From an uncultured Faecalicatena sp. (GTDB lineage Bacteria; Bacillota; Clostridia; Lachnospirales; Lachnospiraceae): 40,264 nt of DNA. The stretch lies in the NCBI GenBank assembly GCA_948468385.1, contig CAOKHZ010000008.1, forward strand, positions 1-40,264, written 5' to 3'. Every line of letters begins with the position of its first letter. Position 1 is the first letter of the stretch. Below, piece by piece: positions 8,835-18,396 of this stretch. A program made the translations under genes and the position numbers. The notes below the pieces were generated by a model. That model searched no databases. It was not told the DNA's origin and worked only from the letters and a program-made list of their open reading frames with translations.

Positions 8835-9842
8835 TCATTGTGCTTGTCTTGCCATTTCAATTCTTGCGTTTACCATCTTTTTATAATCTGCGTTTCCGGC
8901 CAAATTCATTACCAGCAACAGCAGTAACAGCATGCCCATCGTAATGACCGAGGAGGCCGCCTGCGGCAGGCGGAATACCGTGATTGCCATTGATAAAATG
9001 CGGAAGGTGATTACCGCAATCGGCAGCCCGAACACGCCGCTGATCCACCTCTGCATCATCAGTGCCCCGAATACCGGGACAAAACTGGTAAAGGCAATGC
9101 TGATACTGGTCAGATTCATGGAAGTGGACATGATGCCGCTCACGCCCGTCTCCAGTATCCCGGAAAATCCAATCAGTGCGCCGCAAATCGTATAGCATAC
9201 GACGGTTCTTGCATAAATCTTGATGCCGGAAGTGCGGGCGATTTTCTGCGAACCGGCGATTGCCCTATAGTGCACGCCGAATTTGGACTTGTCAAGTAAA
9301 ATCCACATGATAAATACCACGACCACCGCGCAGCCCAGGATAAACCACACATTTGACAACATTCCCATGCCGGATTTCCCGTATAGCTGGAAACCGTTGG
9401 TGGAATATGCGGCGGACACCGCTTCAAAAATCAATGCCGCGCCGATTCCCAGGATGATTGCGGGCAGACGGAATGTCACGTACAATATGCCCGTAAATAG
9501 ACCTGCCAATGTTCCGAAGAGAACTGACGTCACGAGGATTCCCCATGCCGGAAGCCCCAGTGACAGTGCCAGATTTCCGCCGATAATCCCGGCGACGAGC
9601 TTCTGTCCGCCCAACGACATGTCCATCCGCCCATTTGCCATGTTCAGGTAGAGCGCGTAGCCTGCAATCGTGTTGATGCTGCATTGCCGCAAAAAGTTTG
9701 TCATGTCCAGCGGTGTTTCGAAAATGTGCCTTCCCGCGGTCAGGCTGCAGATTAATTCCGCGATGAGAAATGTGATGACTGGAATTGCCAGTGCAAGAAC
9801 TTTCCCCTTATGTTTTTTCCATATTTGTTCAAACTGTTTCAT
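8835..9842 (-). CDS. Sugar ABC transporter permease (RbsC-like), second copy
   Basis: 335-aa integral membrane protein of the branched-chain amino acid/ribose permease type (BPD_transp_2, from memory). It shows about eight to ten hydrophobic helices, and NMANGRMDMSLGGQKLVAGIIGG is the region that usually reads DLSVG in RbsC homologues. The second conserved block SGIKIYARTVVCYTICGALIGFSGIL is also typical. AAGAGG lies about 10 bases before the ATG. It is the last gene of the operon, behind the binding protein, and pairs with the permease at 11246-12196, suggesting a heterodimeric channel. The substrate cannot be read from the sequence; the sulfatase at the operon head points to a sulfated sugar. 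Confidence 0.9.
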   Translation of the reverse strand: MKQFEQIWKKHKGKVLALAIPVITFLIAELICSLTAGRHIFETPLDMTNFLRQCSINTIAGYALYLNMANGRMDMSLGGQKLVAGIIGGNLALSLGLPAWGILVTSVLFGTLAGLFTGILYVTFRLPAIILGIGAALIFEAVSAAYSTNGFQLYGKSGMGMLSNVWFILGCAVVVVFIMWILLDKSKFGVHYRAIAGSQKIARTSGIKIYARTVVCYTICGALIGFSGILETGVSGIMSTSMNLTSISIAFTSFVPVFGALMMQRWISGVFGLPIAVITFRILSMAITVFRLPQAASSVITMGMLLLLLLVMNLAGNADYKKMVNARIEMARQAQ

Positions 9843-9924
9843 CGTTTTTCATCCTCTTATTTGTACGATTGCTATGGCATAAGGAAAAATTCGCTCCATG
9901 ATGCCATGGTTATTTAGTCATTTA

Positions 9925-11217
9925 TCACTCTTTTATTCCGCGCCGTTCTTTTACCGCTTCCAGTTCCGCTTTCTGCGCCCACTCTTCGATGGTGTCAGGC
10001 GTCACGTCTGGATTGTAGTACTTGACCATCTGTTTTACGTCTTCCGCAGTATAGACGTAGGTGTTCTCGTCTCGATCCAGCTTGTCGATTACCGTGTACT
10101 CTTCGGCATTGTTGCAGCTCCACATGGCCGGAAAATAATCCGTTACCTTTCCGTCCTTCATAACTGCGTCCGCGTCTCCGTTTACCCCGTTAAGTGCCAA
10201 TACGACTGGCAGAACGTAACGGCCGGAGTTCATCAAAAGCGCGCCGTTTAAAGAAGAATCTCCGGTTATGTCCTTGGTCTCATAGCTGTTTTTTGTGGAA
10301 TCGCTGACACTGGTCAAAGCCACGATTCGAATGTTCTTGTCATAGGCTTTTTCAATTTCGGCAATCGTGGATTCGAATTTCAAATACATGGCACCAACAA
10401 CGACGACCGTGTCATATTCTCCGGATTTCATGACCTCGTTTAAGTCATCCGCAGAAAATGTCGGGAAAATCGTTACCTTTACGTCATCACGGCCGGTCTT
10501 GATTTCCGTTACGGAATCCAGTTTGACAAGGTTTTCAATGTCATCATCGAATTTCAAGTCATATAGTTTTTGAATGGCGGACAATGCACCGCTACTGCTC
10601 TGAATATGTTCCACGCTTCCCGTCTTCGCGTTTACAGTGCAGACTACGATGCTGTGTGGTTCTTCCCCGCCGTCCAAAACAGTTTCCATCAACGAGTAAA
10701 AATGGTCGTATAATTCCTGCGGGTCTTTGCCGGAAGAACCTAATATATACTCGTATCCGTCAAATTTTCCTTCCAATGGTGACATCCAGGATGCAAAGTA
10801 TAATCCAAGCTCCTCGCATTTGTCAGCGGCCACTTGTAATCCTTCTTCCGTAAGTGATGCAAAATCGACCACGGCTTCCGCGCCGCCACTGTATGCATTT
10901 TCAATAAAGTTGACAAATGCACCTGGATCCGTGCCAAGTTCTTCCGAGAAAATAAATCTGAGATTCAATTCGTCGGCAAGATAATTTTCACAGTAATCCT
11001 TTAGAGCGTGAATTTCCGTATTGTAACTCATACACGCTACTGCAATGGTATGTTGTTCTGGATTTATCTCCGGGATTTCGCCATTTGTTTCCGTTTTTGG
11101 GTCATTATCTGAAGTCTTTGCATCTTCACCGCCCCCGTTACATGCCGTCATACAAAAAACCATTGCCACCGTCAGCAGCATTCCAATCCATCTTTTGAGT
11201 AATTTCGTTTTTTTCAT
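9925..11217 (-). CDS. Sugar-binding lipoprotein of ABC transporter
   Basis: 430 aa from ATG 11217, chosen because AGGAGG lies about 10 bases upstream and it opens a clean lipoprotein signal: KKTKLLKRW, a hydrophobic core, then FCMTAC with the lipidated Cys at about residue 26. A longer in-frame start at 11355 would run back into the upstream permease gene and is rejected. The mature part begins with a Gly/Asp/Thr-rich spacer and then HTIAVACMSYNTEIHALKD, typical of periplasmic-binding type 1 proteins. It is longer than standard RbsB (about 300 aa), so it may bind a larger or unusual ligand. It sits between the two permease genes. Confidence 0.88.
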   Translation of the reverse strand: MKKTKLLKRWIGMLLTVAMVFCMTACNGGGEDAKTSDNDPKTETNGEIPEINPEQHTIAVACMSYNTEIHALKDYCENYLADELNLRFIFSEELGTDPGAFVNFIENAYSGGAEAVVDFASLTEEGLQVAADKCEELGLYFASWMSPLEGKFDGYEYILGSSGKDPQELYDHFYSLMETVLDGGEEPHSIVVCTVNAKTGSVEHIQSSSGALSAIQKLYDLKFDDDIENLVKLDSVTEIKTGRDDVKVTIFPTFSADDLNEVMKSGEYDTVVVVGAMYLKFESTIAEIEKAYDKNIRIVALTSVSDSTKNSYETKDITGDSSLNGALLMNSGRYVLPVVLALNGVNGDADAVMKDGKVTDYFPAMWSCNNAEEYTVIDKLDRDENTYVYTAEDVKQMVKYYNPDVTPDTIEEWAQKAELEAVKERRGIKE

Positions 11218-11245
11218 CTCTTGTTTCCTCCTATTTATTTGTTTT

Positions 11246-12196
11246 TTATGCCAATACGTCCGAGCGTTTCTCCGAGAGCGCAATGACCGCGATGAAAAAG
11301 ATTCCGCGAATTGCCTGAATCCATACCGCGTCAATTCCGACCATCGACAGGCCATTCGTCAAAATGGCCACGGTCATCGCTCCCCAGACACCGGAGAACA
11401 CTTTCGCGTTCGTGCCGCCCCGAACCGGCGTGCCGCCCAGGACGACCGCCAGCATGACATCCATGTTCATAGAGTTTACCGTGTTTTGTGATACTGTCGC
11501 CGAGCGCATCAGTGTCACGGCCGCACCCAGTCCCACGCCGATCCCGGCAATCAAGAATGCCCACGCCAGCATTCTCTGCGTATTGATCCCTACTTGTCTG
11601 GAGCAGGTCTCGTTGGAACCAATCAGCTTCAATTTTCTTCCAAATGGTGAAAATTCCAGCAGTATCATGCAGACGATGACGAATACCGCACAGAATGTCA
11701 GCGGCAGGTTCATATTTTGCAGTTCTTTCATTTTCGCATAATCAAGCGATAAGTTTTTTCCGCCGTCCAACAACCATTGCTGTACGGCCAATAAAAGTGT
11801 CATAAATATGATGGACAAAATCATCACGTCCATGCGCAAAAGCCTGCTCAACCCGATGGCCAGCAGCATGATGAAAATGCCGCCGCCGATGCAGCCCAAA
11901 ATCATCGCGGCTGTCGAATTTGTTGTCAGAAAGGCATAGGCACCGATGATGCAGGCAATCGCGGTGGAACCGCCCATGGCCGCGCTCATGCGGGACGTGG
12001 AAAACATGACGACCGCCCCCGTCGCCACTAGTCCGACGGCCAGAGCCTGATTTACGACCAGTGTTAGATTTCGCGGCATGATAAACCTGCCGCCCGTCCA
12101 CGCCGCGAATAGCAACATCAGCAACAACATTACGAAAAACGGGAAAAAATAGCTTACAAATGGGTTTTCCCTGATTTTTAATATTTTTTCTTTCAT
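11246..12196 (-). CDS. Sugar ABC transporter permease (RbsC-like), first copy
   Basis: 316-aa membrane protein with repeated hydrophobic helices. Signature-like blocks include NQALAVGLVATGAVVMFSTS near the first third and a conserved loop GINTQRMLAWAFLIAGIGVGLGAA followed by LAVVLGGTPVRGGTNAKVF, which is typical of RbsC/YjfF-type permeases. The ATG is preceded by GAGGTGG, and the stop of the ATPase gene lies 9 bp upstream, so the two are coupled. Together with the 335-aa permease it probably forms the membrane pore of one importer. Confidence 0.9.
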   Translation of the reverse strand: MKEKILKIRENPFVSYFFPFFVMLLLMLLFAAWTGGRFIMPRNLTLVVNQALAVGLVATGAVVMFSTSRMSAAMGGSTAIACIIGAYAFLTTNSTAAMILGCIGGGIFIMLLAIGLSRLLRMDVMILSIIFMTLLLAVQQWLLDGGKNLSLDYAKMKELQNMNLPLTFCAVFVIVCMILLEFSPFGRKLKLIGSNETCSRQVGINTQRMLAWAFLIAGIGVGLGAAVTLMRSATVSQNTVNSMNMDVMLAVVLGGTPVRGGTNAKVFSGVWGAMTVAILTNGLSMVGIDAVWIQAIRGIFFIAVIALSEKRSDVLA

Positions 12197-12205
12197 TCTG
12201 CCACC

Positions 12206-13705
12206 TCAAATCATATAGTCTATGATTTCTTTCTCCGTCAAGTCTGGACTTCGCAAAAATTCTTTGCTGACCGCGCCTTGTTTCATGATTAAGATGCGGT
12301 CGCACATGCCAATCAGCTCCGGCAATTCTTCACCAATCAGAAGGATTGCCTTTCCGGCCTTTTTTAGCTCGTACATCAGATTGTACATTTCATACTTTAC
12401 GCCGATATCCACGCCCCTGGTCGGGCAGTCCATGATGATGATGTCGAAATCTCTTGCAATCCATTTTCCGAAGACGACCTTTTGCTTATTGCCGCCAGAC
12501 AGGGCGCTTACGAGCTGGTGATTCGAATAACAACGAATTTTCAATCCTTTTACCTGCGTGTCCACGTACTGTTTTTCCTTCTTGAGGGAAATGAGACCGC
12601 TTCGGCTTTTGTTTTTTTGATAACCGGTGCTGGCAATGTTTTCGTAAATCGGTGAATTCATTGCCAGAGATTCTTCGTCACGATCCTTTGACATGTACGC
12701 CATGCGGCTTAGCACGGCAGCTTCGGCATTTTTAATCTCCACGTCGTCCTTGCCGACCTTTACGCTGCCAAGCAATATGGGTTCCTCGCCGTAAAGAGCT
12801 TTTCCCAGCGTATGCATGCCGCAGTCCGACAATCCGCCGATACCCAGAATTTCTCCTTTATGAAGCTCCAGGGAAAAATTCATAATCTCGCGAAGGGTCG
12901 TGATATTGTCTGCTTTCAGTACGACTTCCTCCGAATATCCGTCCATGTCCGTGCGGTAAAAGCCTTCTTCCACGTCACGGCCCACCATCAGTTCTTTAAT
13001 CTGCCTCGGATTCGCCTGCCCTTGTTCGAGCGTTGTCATCAGTTCCCCGTCTTTGAGGATGGTAATTGTGTCGCAGTGTTCCAGGACTTCTTCAATGTCA
13101 TGGGAAATGATGATGACCGCGTTCCCTTCGTCAGCCAGTTTGTGAATTAGCCCAAACAAAATACTTCGCTCCGCATGGGACAAGGCGTTTGTCGTTTCGT
13201 CCACAATCAGGATTTGAGGGGCGTAATAATAGGCTTTGACAATTTCAATCAATTTGCGTTCCTGCATGTTTAACTGCATCATTCTCGTTTGAGGGGATAT
13301 CCCCTGAATTCCTAATTCGTCCATTAATTCTCCGGCCTTAGCGTTCATCTTCTTATAATCCAGAAGGAATCCTTTGCGAAACCTGCTTTCTTGTCCGAGA
13401 AATATATTTTCCGCTACGGTCAGCCGCCCGATGGTTCCAGCTTCCTGCACGATGATGCTGATACCGCCCCTTTGGGATTCCATCATGTCCTTTGGCTTCC
13501 ACGGCTGCCCGTTTAGTTCCATCATTCCTGCCGTGGCCGGGTAAATGCCGGAAATCACTGCCGCCAGCGTGGATTTGCCGCTGCCATTCTCACCAATCAG
13601 TCCGCATACTTTGCCGCGCGTTACGGTAAAGTCCACATTTTTCAGTGCTTTTGTAATACCGAAATCTTTACAGATACCTTTGCAGGTTAGTAACACCTTT
13701 TCCAA
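12206..13705 (-). CDS. Sugar ABC transporter ATP-binding protein (RbsA-like)
   Basis: Two fused ABC domains in about 499 aa. I place the start at TTG 13705 because AAAGGAGA lies 7 bases before it; another in-frame TTG at 13735 lacks such a site. The first domain has Walker A GENGSGKST and Walker B ILIVDETTNAL, with a degenerate signature MQERKLIEI. The second has a weak Walker A (GLSDCGMHTLGKAL) but a good signature LSGGNKQKVVFGKW and Walker B IIIMDCPTRGVDIG. This asymmetry is normal for RbsA/MglA proteins. It energises import with the permeases downstream. The sulfatase gene ends about 50 bp upstream, consistent with one transcript. Confidence 0.92.
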   Translation of the reverse strand: MEKVLLTCKGICKDFGITKALKNVDFTVTRGKVCGLIGENGSGKSTLAAVISGIYPATAGMMELNGQPWKPKDMMESQRGGISIIVQEAGTIGRLTVAENIFLGQESRFRKGFLLDYKKMNAKAGELMDELGIQGISPQTRMMQLNMQERKLIEIVKAYYYAPQILIVDETTNALSHAERSILFGLIHKLADEGNAVIIISHDIEEVLEHCDTITILKDGELMTTLEQGQANPRQIKELMVGRDVEEGFYRTDMDGYSEEVVLKADNITTLREIMNFSLELHKGEILGIGGLSDCGMHTLGKALYGEEPILLGSVKVGKDDVEIKNAEAAVLSRMAYMSKDRDEESLAMNSPIYENIASTGYQKNKSRSGLISLKKEKQYVDTQVKGLKIRCYSNHQLVSALSGGNKQKVVFGKWIARDFDIIIMDCPTRGVDIGVKYEMYNLMYELKKAGKAILLIGEELPELIGMCDRILIMKQGAVSKEFLRSPDLTEKEIIDYMI

Positions 13706-13758
13706 TTTGTTATCTCCTTTCGGTGTATTTTCCAAGATCCGCCCTGAGACATTTCATT

Positions 13759-15399
13759 CTAGGGGGTGGATTTGTTTGTATCTTTCTGCCCGCCGTTTTG
13801 CATTCTCAATCGCATTGCATATTGTATTGCCTGCGGAATGGTCACCCCGGTGCGGATATATTTCCGCATTGTTGCTTCTGCTGCGGCAGGGCAAAGTTTT
13901 CGGACTGATGCCCACACTCGTTCTTCTGTGAAGCGATTGTCATATTTTTTCGGCACGACGTCACAGGTTTGTTGGTACCACTTTAGCATTTCCAGACGCA
14001 TTTTCTGTACGATTTCGGAATCCTTCTGCCGTGGGTACAGATTAATTTTTTCCTGCGGGTCATTTTGCAGATCGTATAATTCATTTGCTCCGGAAGGACG
14101 TTCCACGTATTTGTATGTGCCGTCACAAATCATCGTGCCTTTCTCATGTGCCAGGGGATTGCACTGTGCCTTCATTCTGGCCCAATATTCGCTGTGCATG
14201 TCATATTCTGGTCCCTCCGAATGGTATTCATCGCATTGTTCTTCCCATTCCATGCGTCCGCCTTCGCAGAATACATAATCACGGACGCTTTTTGTTCTAT
14301 CCCCGATTATCGGGCGCAGGCTGCGGCCAAAGTGGTCATGGTCAGGCGTTACCCCGGCGTAGTCCATTGCCGTCGCATAAAAATCAACCAGTTCCACGAG
14401 TGAGTCGGAAATTCCCGCGTCCAAAGCCTCTCCGCACGGCGGCTTTACCAAAAGCGGAACCCGCGTCAGGCAATCCTCGAACGTGTTTTGCGCTTTTTCC
14501 GTAATGTCGTAATCTCCGGCAAAATCTCCGTGGTCGGAAAGTACGAATATGGCACTGTCATCATACATTCCGGCCTCTTTCAATGCGTCACATAGTTTTT
14601 TGAATAAATCGTCCACCATCGCGCACTGCGCCAGATAAACCGCTTGTACTTCTTTCCACTGTTCTTCCGTGAAGTCTTCCAGTCCTGCAAACCTGCGGAT
14701 TTCCGTCATCATCCGGCATTTGCTGGCGGTTTCTGCGGCTTTGATTCGCAGTGGAATTTTGTCTTTATTTATCTGTTCATAATACTTTTTCTCCACCATG
14801 TAAGGCGGATGGGGATTGACAAGTCCTACGAACATGCACAATGGCTTGTCTTTCGGATAAGTCTGAATTCGCTCGATGGCGGCCCGGATGTCATCGCTGT
14901 CCATGCTCATTTCTTGTTCGGACACCCCTTTGAAGTGTGAATATGGGTAAGGCTCTTCCTTGCGGGCCATCATGTTTCCTATCTGGCTCAAGTCAATTTC
15001 TGGCAGTTTCTGATTTTTGTCGTAGTAATAGATTTCATCCGCATGGCTTTCGGCCAGGCCGGAAAACTGTCCTGCCACCAAGTCGTTGCGGCTGTTCATC
15101 CACACATGATATCCGGCGTTTTTCAATTCACGGAAGATGCTGGTTTCCTCTTCATGCAGTAAATACTGCATGGTGCGGTGGCCGCGTGTGTGCGGGTAAA
15201 GCCCGGTCGCGAAGCTGCAGCGGCTTGGCACGCAGACGGGATTCTGGCAATATGCACGGGAGAAGGATACCGCGTCTTCCCTCGCGAACCGGTCAAGGTT
15301 CGGCGTGTGCGCGGCCGGGTTTCCCATGTGTCCCATCGTGTTCCAGCGCATTTCGTCCGGGTTGAAAATGATAATGTTGGGTCTTTGTTTGTTGTTCAT
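13759..15399 (-). CDS. Type I sulfatase, cytoplasmic
   Basis: 546-aa arylsulfatase/alkaline-phosphatase-superfamily enzyme that hydrolyses a sulfate ester. The signature CVPSRCSFATGLYPHTRGHR holds the Cys-type site whose Cys must be converted to formylglycine by a separate maturase, not present here. Metal-site residues appear in NIIIFNPDEMRWNTMG and VLSDHGDFAGDYD. No signal peptide is visible (start MNNKQRPNIIIF), so it should act in the cytoplasm on an imported substrate. It is the first gene of the transport operon and is divergent from the AraC-type regulator. A -10-like TATTAT lies at 15420-15425 on this strand without a recognisable -35, which fits activator dependence. The ribosome site is weak. 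Confidence 0.92.
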   Translation of the reverse strand: MNNKQRPNIIIFNPDEMRWNTMGHMGNPAAHTPNLDRFAREDAVSFSRAYCQNPVCVPSRCSFATGLYPHTRGHRTMQYLLHEEETSIFRELKNAGYHVWMNSRNDLVAGQFSGLAESHADEIYYYDKNQKLPEIDLSQIGNMMARKEEPYPYSHFKGVSEQEMSMDSDDIRAAIERIQTYPKDKPLCMFVGLVNPHPPYMVEKKYYEQINKDKIPLRIKAAETASKCRMMTEIRRFAGLEDFTEEQWKEVQAVYLAQCAMVDDLFKKLCDALKEAGMYDDSAIFVLSDHGDFAGDYDITEKAQNTFEDCLTRVPLLVKPPCGEALDAGISDSLVELVDFYATAMDYAGVTPDHDHFGRSLRPIIGDRTKSVRDYVFCEGGRMEWEEQCDEYHSEGPEYDMHSEYWARMKAQCNPLAHEKGTMICDGTYKYVERPSGANELYDLQNDPQEKINLYPRQKDSEIVQKMRLEMLKWYQQTCDVVPKKYDNRFTEERVWASVRKLCPAAAEATMRKYIRTGVTIPQAIQYAMRLRMQNGGQKDTNKSTP

Positions 15400-15419
15400 A
15401 TTGAAATTCCATACTTTCT

Positions 15420-15425
15420 ATAATA
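15420..15425 (-). promoter_or_regulatory. Likely -10 of the sulfatase-transport operon
   Basis: On the minus strand TATTAT is followed by a short 5' leader to the sulfatase ATG at 15399. The position where a -35 would lie (GATTCA) is far from consensus, as expected for an AraC-activated promoter. No confirmed AraC site could be delimited. Confidence 0.4.
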
Positions 15426-15451
15426 TCTTTTTTGTTACGTCTTGAATCTGC

Positions 15452-15481
15452 TTGACAGGCCTTGTCTTCACTGATTATAAT
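15452..15481 (+). promoter_or_regulatory. Sigma-A promoter of the araC-type gene
   Basis: TTGACA at 15452-15457 and TATAAT at 15476-15481, separated by 18 bases, both perfect consensus. The start codon at 15539 follows about 50 bases after the expected start site. Confidence 0.8.
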
Positions 15482-15538
15482 CATTTTAGGAGAATATCAG
15501 TTGTTTTACAATATCACAAAGTTTATGGGTGACTAAAA

Positions 15539-16630
15539 ATGTATCATATTCGTTACAAAACAAATAATAAAAAATATGTGGATAATACAACGGCCTTTCC
15601 TCAGGATACGCAGATCTCGAGGCACAGCATTCCAGAAACTTTTTTGCTTTCGCATCCGTTTTTGGTTTACTTTACCACGTACCATCCGGAGGACGAAGAG
15701 GCTTCTTATATTTCTGCCGCGCTTTTGCCGGAAAGACAGGTTCATTCCTCTCACTCCAGAGCGGAATTTCAGGCAACCATCAATCCGCCCCTGCATCGGA
15801 CAAACTTTTATGAGCTTTATTTTATTATTCAAGGCTCCATGTTTCAAAATATTGAAAACAAGCGGCATCTGTATCCGCAGGGAAGCTGCGTTCTCTTGAA
15901 CCGTAATGTTCGCCGGGTCATTGAATACAGTAATGAATTTCGCTGTGTCAGCCTGCAACTTTCCGATGGCTTTATTCAGGATTGCCTTTTTGCTTCTACT
16001 TATTTTCAAGCGGAGCAAAGCGAGATTGCGTGTTCCATCCGTCAGTTTTTCCGTCAGGACATGGCATCTGAAAATGCGGCAGCAAGAAATTATGTCGATT
16101 TTATTCCATTGAAGGAACATGATTGGATTTTGCAAAATATTCACCAGCAATTCGAGCGTATCGTGAAAGAAACGTTGGATCCGGGCATTAGCTCATCCCA
16201 TATGATCCGGGCGCTTTTTACGGAGTTGCTTTATAAGTTGTTCCATCCGGACAATTTCTCAAACACGCCGGTCTCGTTGGGCAACTCGGGGGAAAAGGAA
16301 TTGTTTGAGGAAATCACGAAGTATATCAAAGAGAGAAACGGCCGCGTAAGCCGTCAGGAATTAACGGAAGTGTTTCATTATTCGGAAAACTATATCTACA
16401 AAGTGGTTCGCAAATACACGGGGATGGGAGTGTTTGATTACGGGATGACGTTTTGTCTAAAGGAAGCGGCTCGTATGCTGGGTGAAACCGAATTGACGGT
16501 GCAGGAAATTGCAAGCGCGCTGGGCTTTTCGAACCGCTCCCATTTTTATAGGTTGTTTAAGGACAGGTATAAAATGACGCCGAGGGAATATCGCGAGTAT
16601 ATGAATCGTGGTAATTACCCCTCGAACTGA
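15539..16630 (+). CDS. AraC-family transcriptional regulator
   Basis: 363 aa. The C-terminal AraC double helix-turn-helix is clear: SRQELTEVFHYSENYIYKVV then TVQEIASALGFSNRSHFYRL and FKDRYKMTPREYR. The N-terminal half reads like a cupin-type sensor (FYELYFIIQGSMFQNIENK, RCVSLQLSDGF). It is divergent from the sulfatase/sugar-import operon and shares its 139-bp control region, so it most likely activates that operon in response to the imported sugar. GGGTGA lies before the ATG. The gene's last 16 bp overlap, in antisense, the 3' end of the ABC exporter gene at 16615. Confidence 0.92.
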   Translation: MYHIRYKTNNKKYVDNTTAFPQDTQISRHSIPETFLLSHPFLVYFTTYHPEDEEASYISAALLPERQVHSSHSRAEFQATINPPLHRTNFYELYFIIQGSMFQNIENKRHLYPQGSCVLLNRNVRRVIEYSNEFRCVSLQLSDGFIQDCLFASTYFQAEQSEIACSIRQFFRQDMASENAAARNYVDFIPLKEHDWILQNIHQQFERIVKETLDPGISSSHMIRALFTELLYKLFHPDNFSNTPVSLGNSGEKELFEEITKYIKERNGRVSRQELTEVFHYSENYIYKVVRKYTGMGVFDYGMTFCLKEAARMLGETELTVQEIASALGFSNRSHFYRLFKDRYKMTPREYREYMNRGNYPSN

Positions 16631-18396
16631 CTCTCATATAACTGATAATACGCCCCTTTTTTCGCTATCAGTTCTTCGTGGTTTCCGGCTTCCAATATGC
16701 CGTTATCATCTATGTAAAAGATACGGTCGGCATTTCGGATGGTCGAGAGCCGGTGTGCGATGATGAAAGAAGTGCGGTTTTCAAGCATCGCCGCGATGCC
16801 CGATTGTACGAGCCGTTCCGTGTGGGTGTCGATGCTCGAGGTGGCCTCGTCCAGTATTAAAATGCGTGGGTCGGAGAGCATCGTGCGGGCAAAGGCAAGG
16901 AGCTGCCGCTGTCCGATGGACAAGTGGGAACTGCGTTCGCCGATTTCCGTATCATATCCGTTCTTGGTCTCCATAATAAAGTCGTGTGCGTTGACCGCCC
17001 TGGCGGCGGCAATCATTTCTTCCTCAGTGGCATTGTTTTTGCCGTAACAAATGTTTTCCCGGATCGTGCCCGTAAAAAGGAACGTGTCTTGTGTCATGAC
17101 GCCCATCTGGCGGCGCAGGCTCTCCAGCGTGACGTGGCGCGTGTCGAACCCGTCAATACGGATTTCACCTTCTGTCACATCGTAAAAACGACTGATCAGG
17201 TTGACGATGGTTGTCTTTCCGGCACCGGTCGGTCCCACGAGGGCGATGGTCTCACCCGGCTGAATCGTAAAATTGACATCTTCGAGAATCAATTTTTCCG
17301 GTTCGTCCGGATAGGCGAAGGATACGTGGTCGAAACATACCTCCCCGCGAATCGGCGGCAAATTCACGCTACCCTCCAGACTGGTGATTTCCGCCGGAGT
17401 GTCAAGTATCTCAAAAATGCGTTCCGCCGCCGAAATGTTGGTGACGATTTTGTTGTAAAAATTTGACAAATTGCGAATCGGAGTCCAAAACATGGCCAGA
17501 TAAGTGGAAAATGCCATGAAGGTGCCGACACCGATTTTGTCCACGCCAACGATGCGGATGCCGATAAAATAGAGTAAAAACCCACCGAGTCCCCAGACGA
17601 TTTCCACGACCGCGCCGAACGCGTCGCCGACGCGCACCGCGGCCACGTAGCTGTCGCGGGATTCTAAGGCGCAGCGATCAAAGTCCTCCTGCCGTTCCGT
17701 TTCTGCGGCGAAGCTCTGGACGATACGAATGCCGGAAAAATTCTCATGTATAAATGCGTTGAGGTTTGAATTTTTCTGCCGATGGATCCGCCATAATTTG
17801 TGGCCGAAATATTGAATGAAAAACATTCCGGCAGCCAAAAGCGGCAAGGTCAAAAAGGCCGCCAGGGAAAGTTGCGGGCTTTTGATCACCATGATGACTG
17901 CCACGCCGACGATGGTCAGAAAGTCGGGGAGCAACTTGGTCACGCTGTCGGAAAAAATATCTTTCAAGGAGTTGATGTCACCGATGACGCGAGCCAGGAT
18001 TTTGCCGGTCGGCCTGCTGTCAAAAAAGTGAAAACTCAAAGTCTGTAAATGTTCGTACAATTCGCTGCGGATGGTTAAAAGGATCCGGTTCGTCACGTCG
18101 GCAATCATGCGCATCCAGCGTCTGGTGCAAAGCATGTAGAGGACGAACATCAAAAAGGAGATGACGGCCAGCCGCAAAAGTCCGGGAACGTCGCGACCGG
18201 CCACGTAAGTGTCCACGGCCCGTTCAATCATCAAAGGCGTTGCCAATGATACGGACAAGGTGACGAGCAAAAGGCAGCTTACCTTTACCAATGTCGCTTT
18301 GTAGGAAAGCAAATAGCGGTACAGACGCAGCAATGTCGCTTTTTTTGATACGTTTTGTGCGATGGTTTCATCTTGCTTAATTGCGTTTACTGACAT
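16615..18396 (-). CDS. ABC exporter half, catalytic-site subunit (heterodimer partner B)
   Basis: 593-aa half-transporter with six membrane helices followed by a nucleotide-binding domain. I start it at ATG 18396 because GGAGGTG lies 8 bases upstream; an upstream in-frame ATG at 18444 would overlap the previous gene much further. The NBD has Walker A GPTGAGKTT, signature LSIGQRQLLAF (Ile replacing Gly in SGGQ), Walker B ILILDEATSSID with the catalytic Glu, and switch His in IIAHRLS. Its start overlaps the stop of the preceding half-transporter by 10 bp, so the two are translationally coupled. The pair resembles TM287/288 or BmrCD type multidrug/peptide exporters; the substrate is unknown. Confidence 0.92.
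   Translation of the reverse strand: MSVNAIKQDETIAQNVSKKATLLRLYRYLLSYKATLVKVSCLLLVTLSVSLATPLMIERAVDTYVAGRDVPGLLRLAVISFLMFVLYMLCTRRWMRMIADVTNRILLTIRSELYEHLQTLSFHFFDSRPTGKILARVIGDINSLKDIFSDSVTKLLPDFLTIVGVAVIMVIKSPQLSLAAFLTLPLLAAGMFFIQYFGHKLWRIHRQKNSNLNAFIHENFSGIRIVQSFAAETERQEDFDRCALESRDSYVAAVRVGDAFGAVVEIVWGLGGFLLYFIGIRIVGVDKIGVGTFMAFSTYLAMFWTPIRNLSNFYNKIVTNISAAERIFEILDTPAEITSLEGSVNLPPIRGEVCFDHVSFAYPDEPEKLILEDVNFTIQPGETIALVGPTGAGKTTIVNLISRFYDVTEGEIRIDGFDTRHVTLESLRRQMGVMTQDTFLFTGTIRENICYGKNNATEEEMIAAARAVNAHDFIMETKNGYDTEIGERSSHLSIGQRQLLAFARTMLSDPRILILDEATSSIDTHTERLVQSGIAAMLENRTSFIIAHRLSTIRNADRIFYIDDNGILEAGNHEELIAKKGAYYQLYESQFEG

Noticed and set aside
11218-11355. Longer N terminus for the sugar-binding lipoprotein
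   Set aside because: It lacks a ribosome site, overlaps the permease gene and would bury the lipoprotein signal.
12812-13150. 112-aa plus-strand frame in the RbsA-like gene
   Set aside because: Shadow frame opposite conserved ABC motifs.
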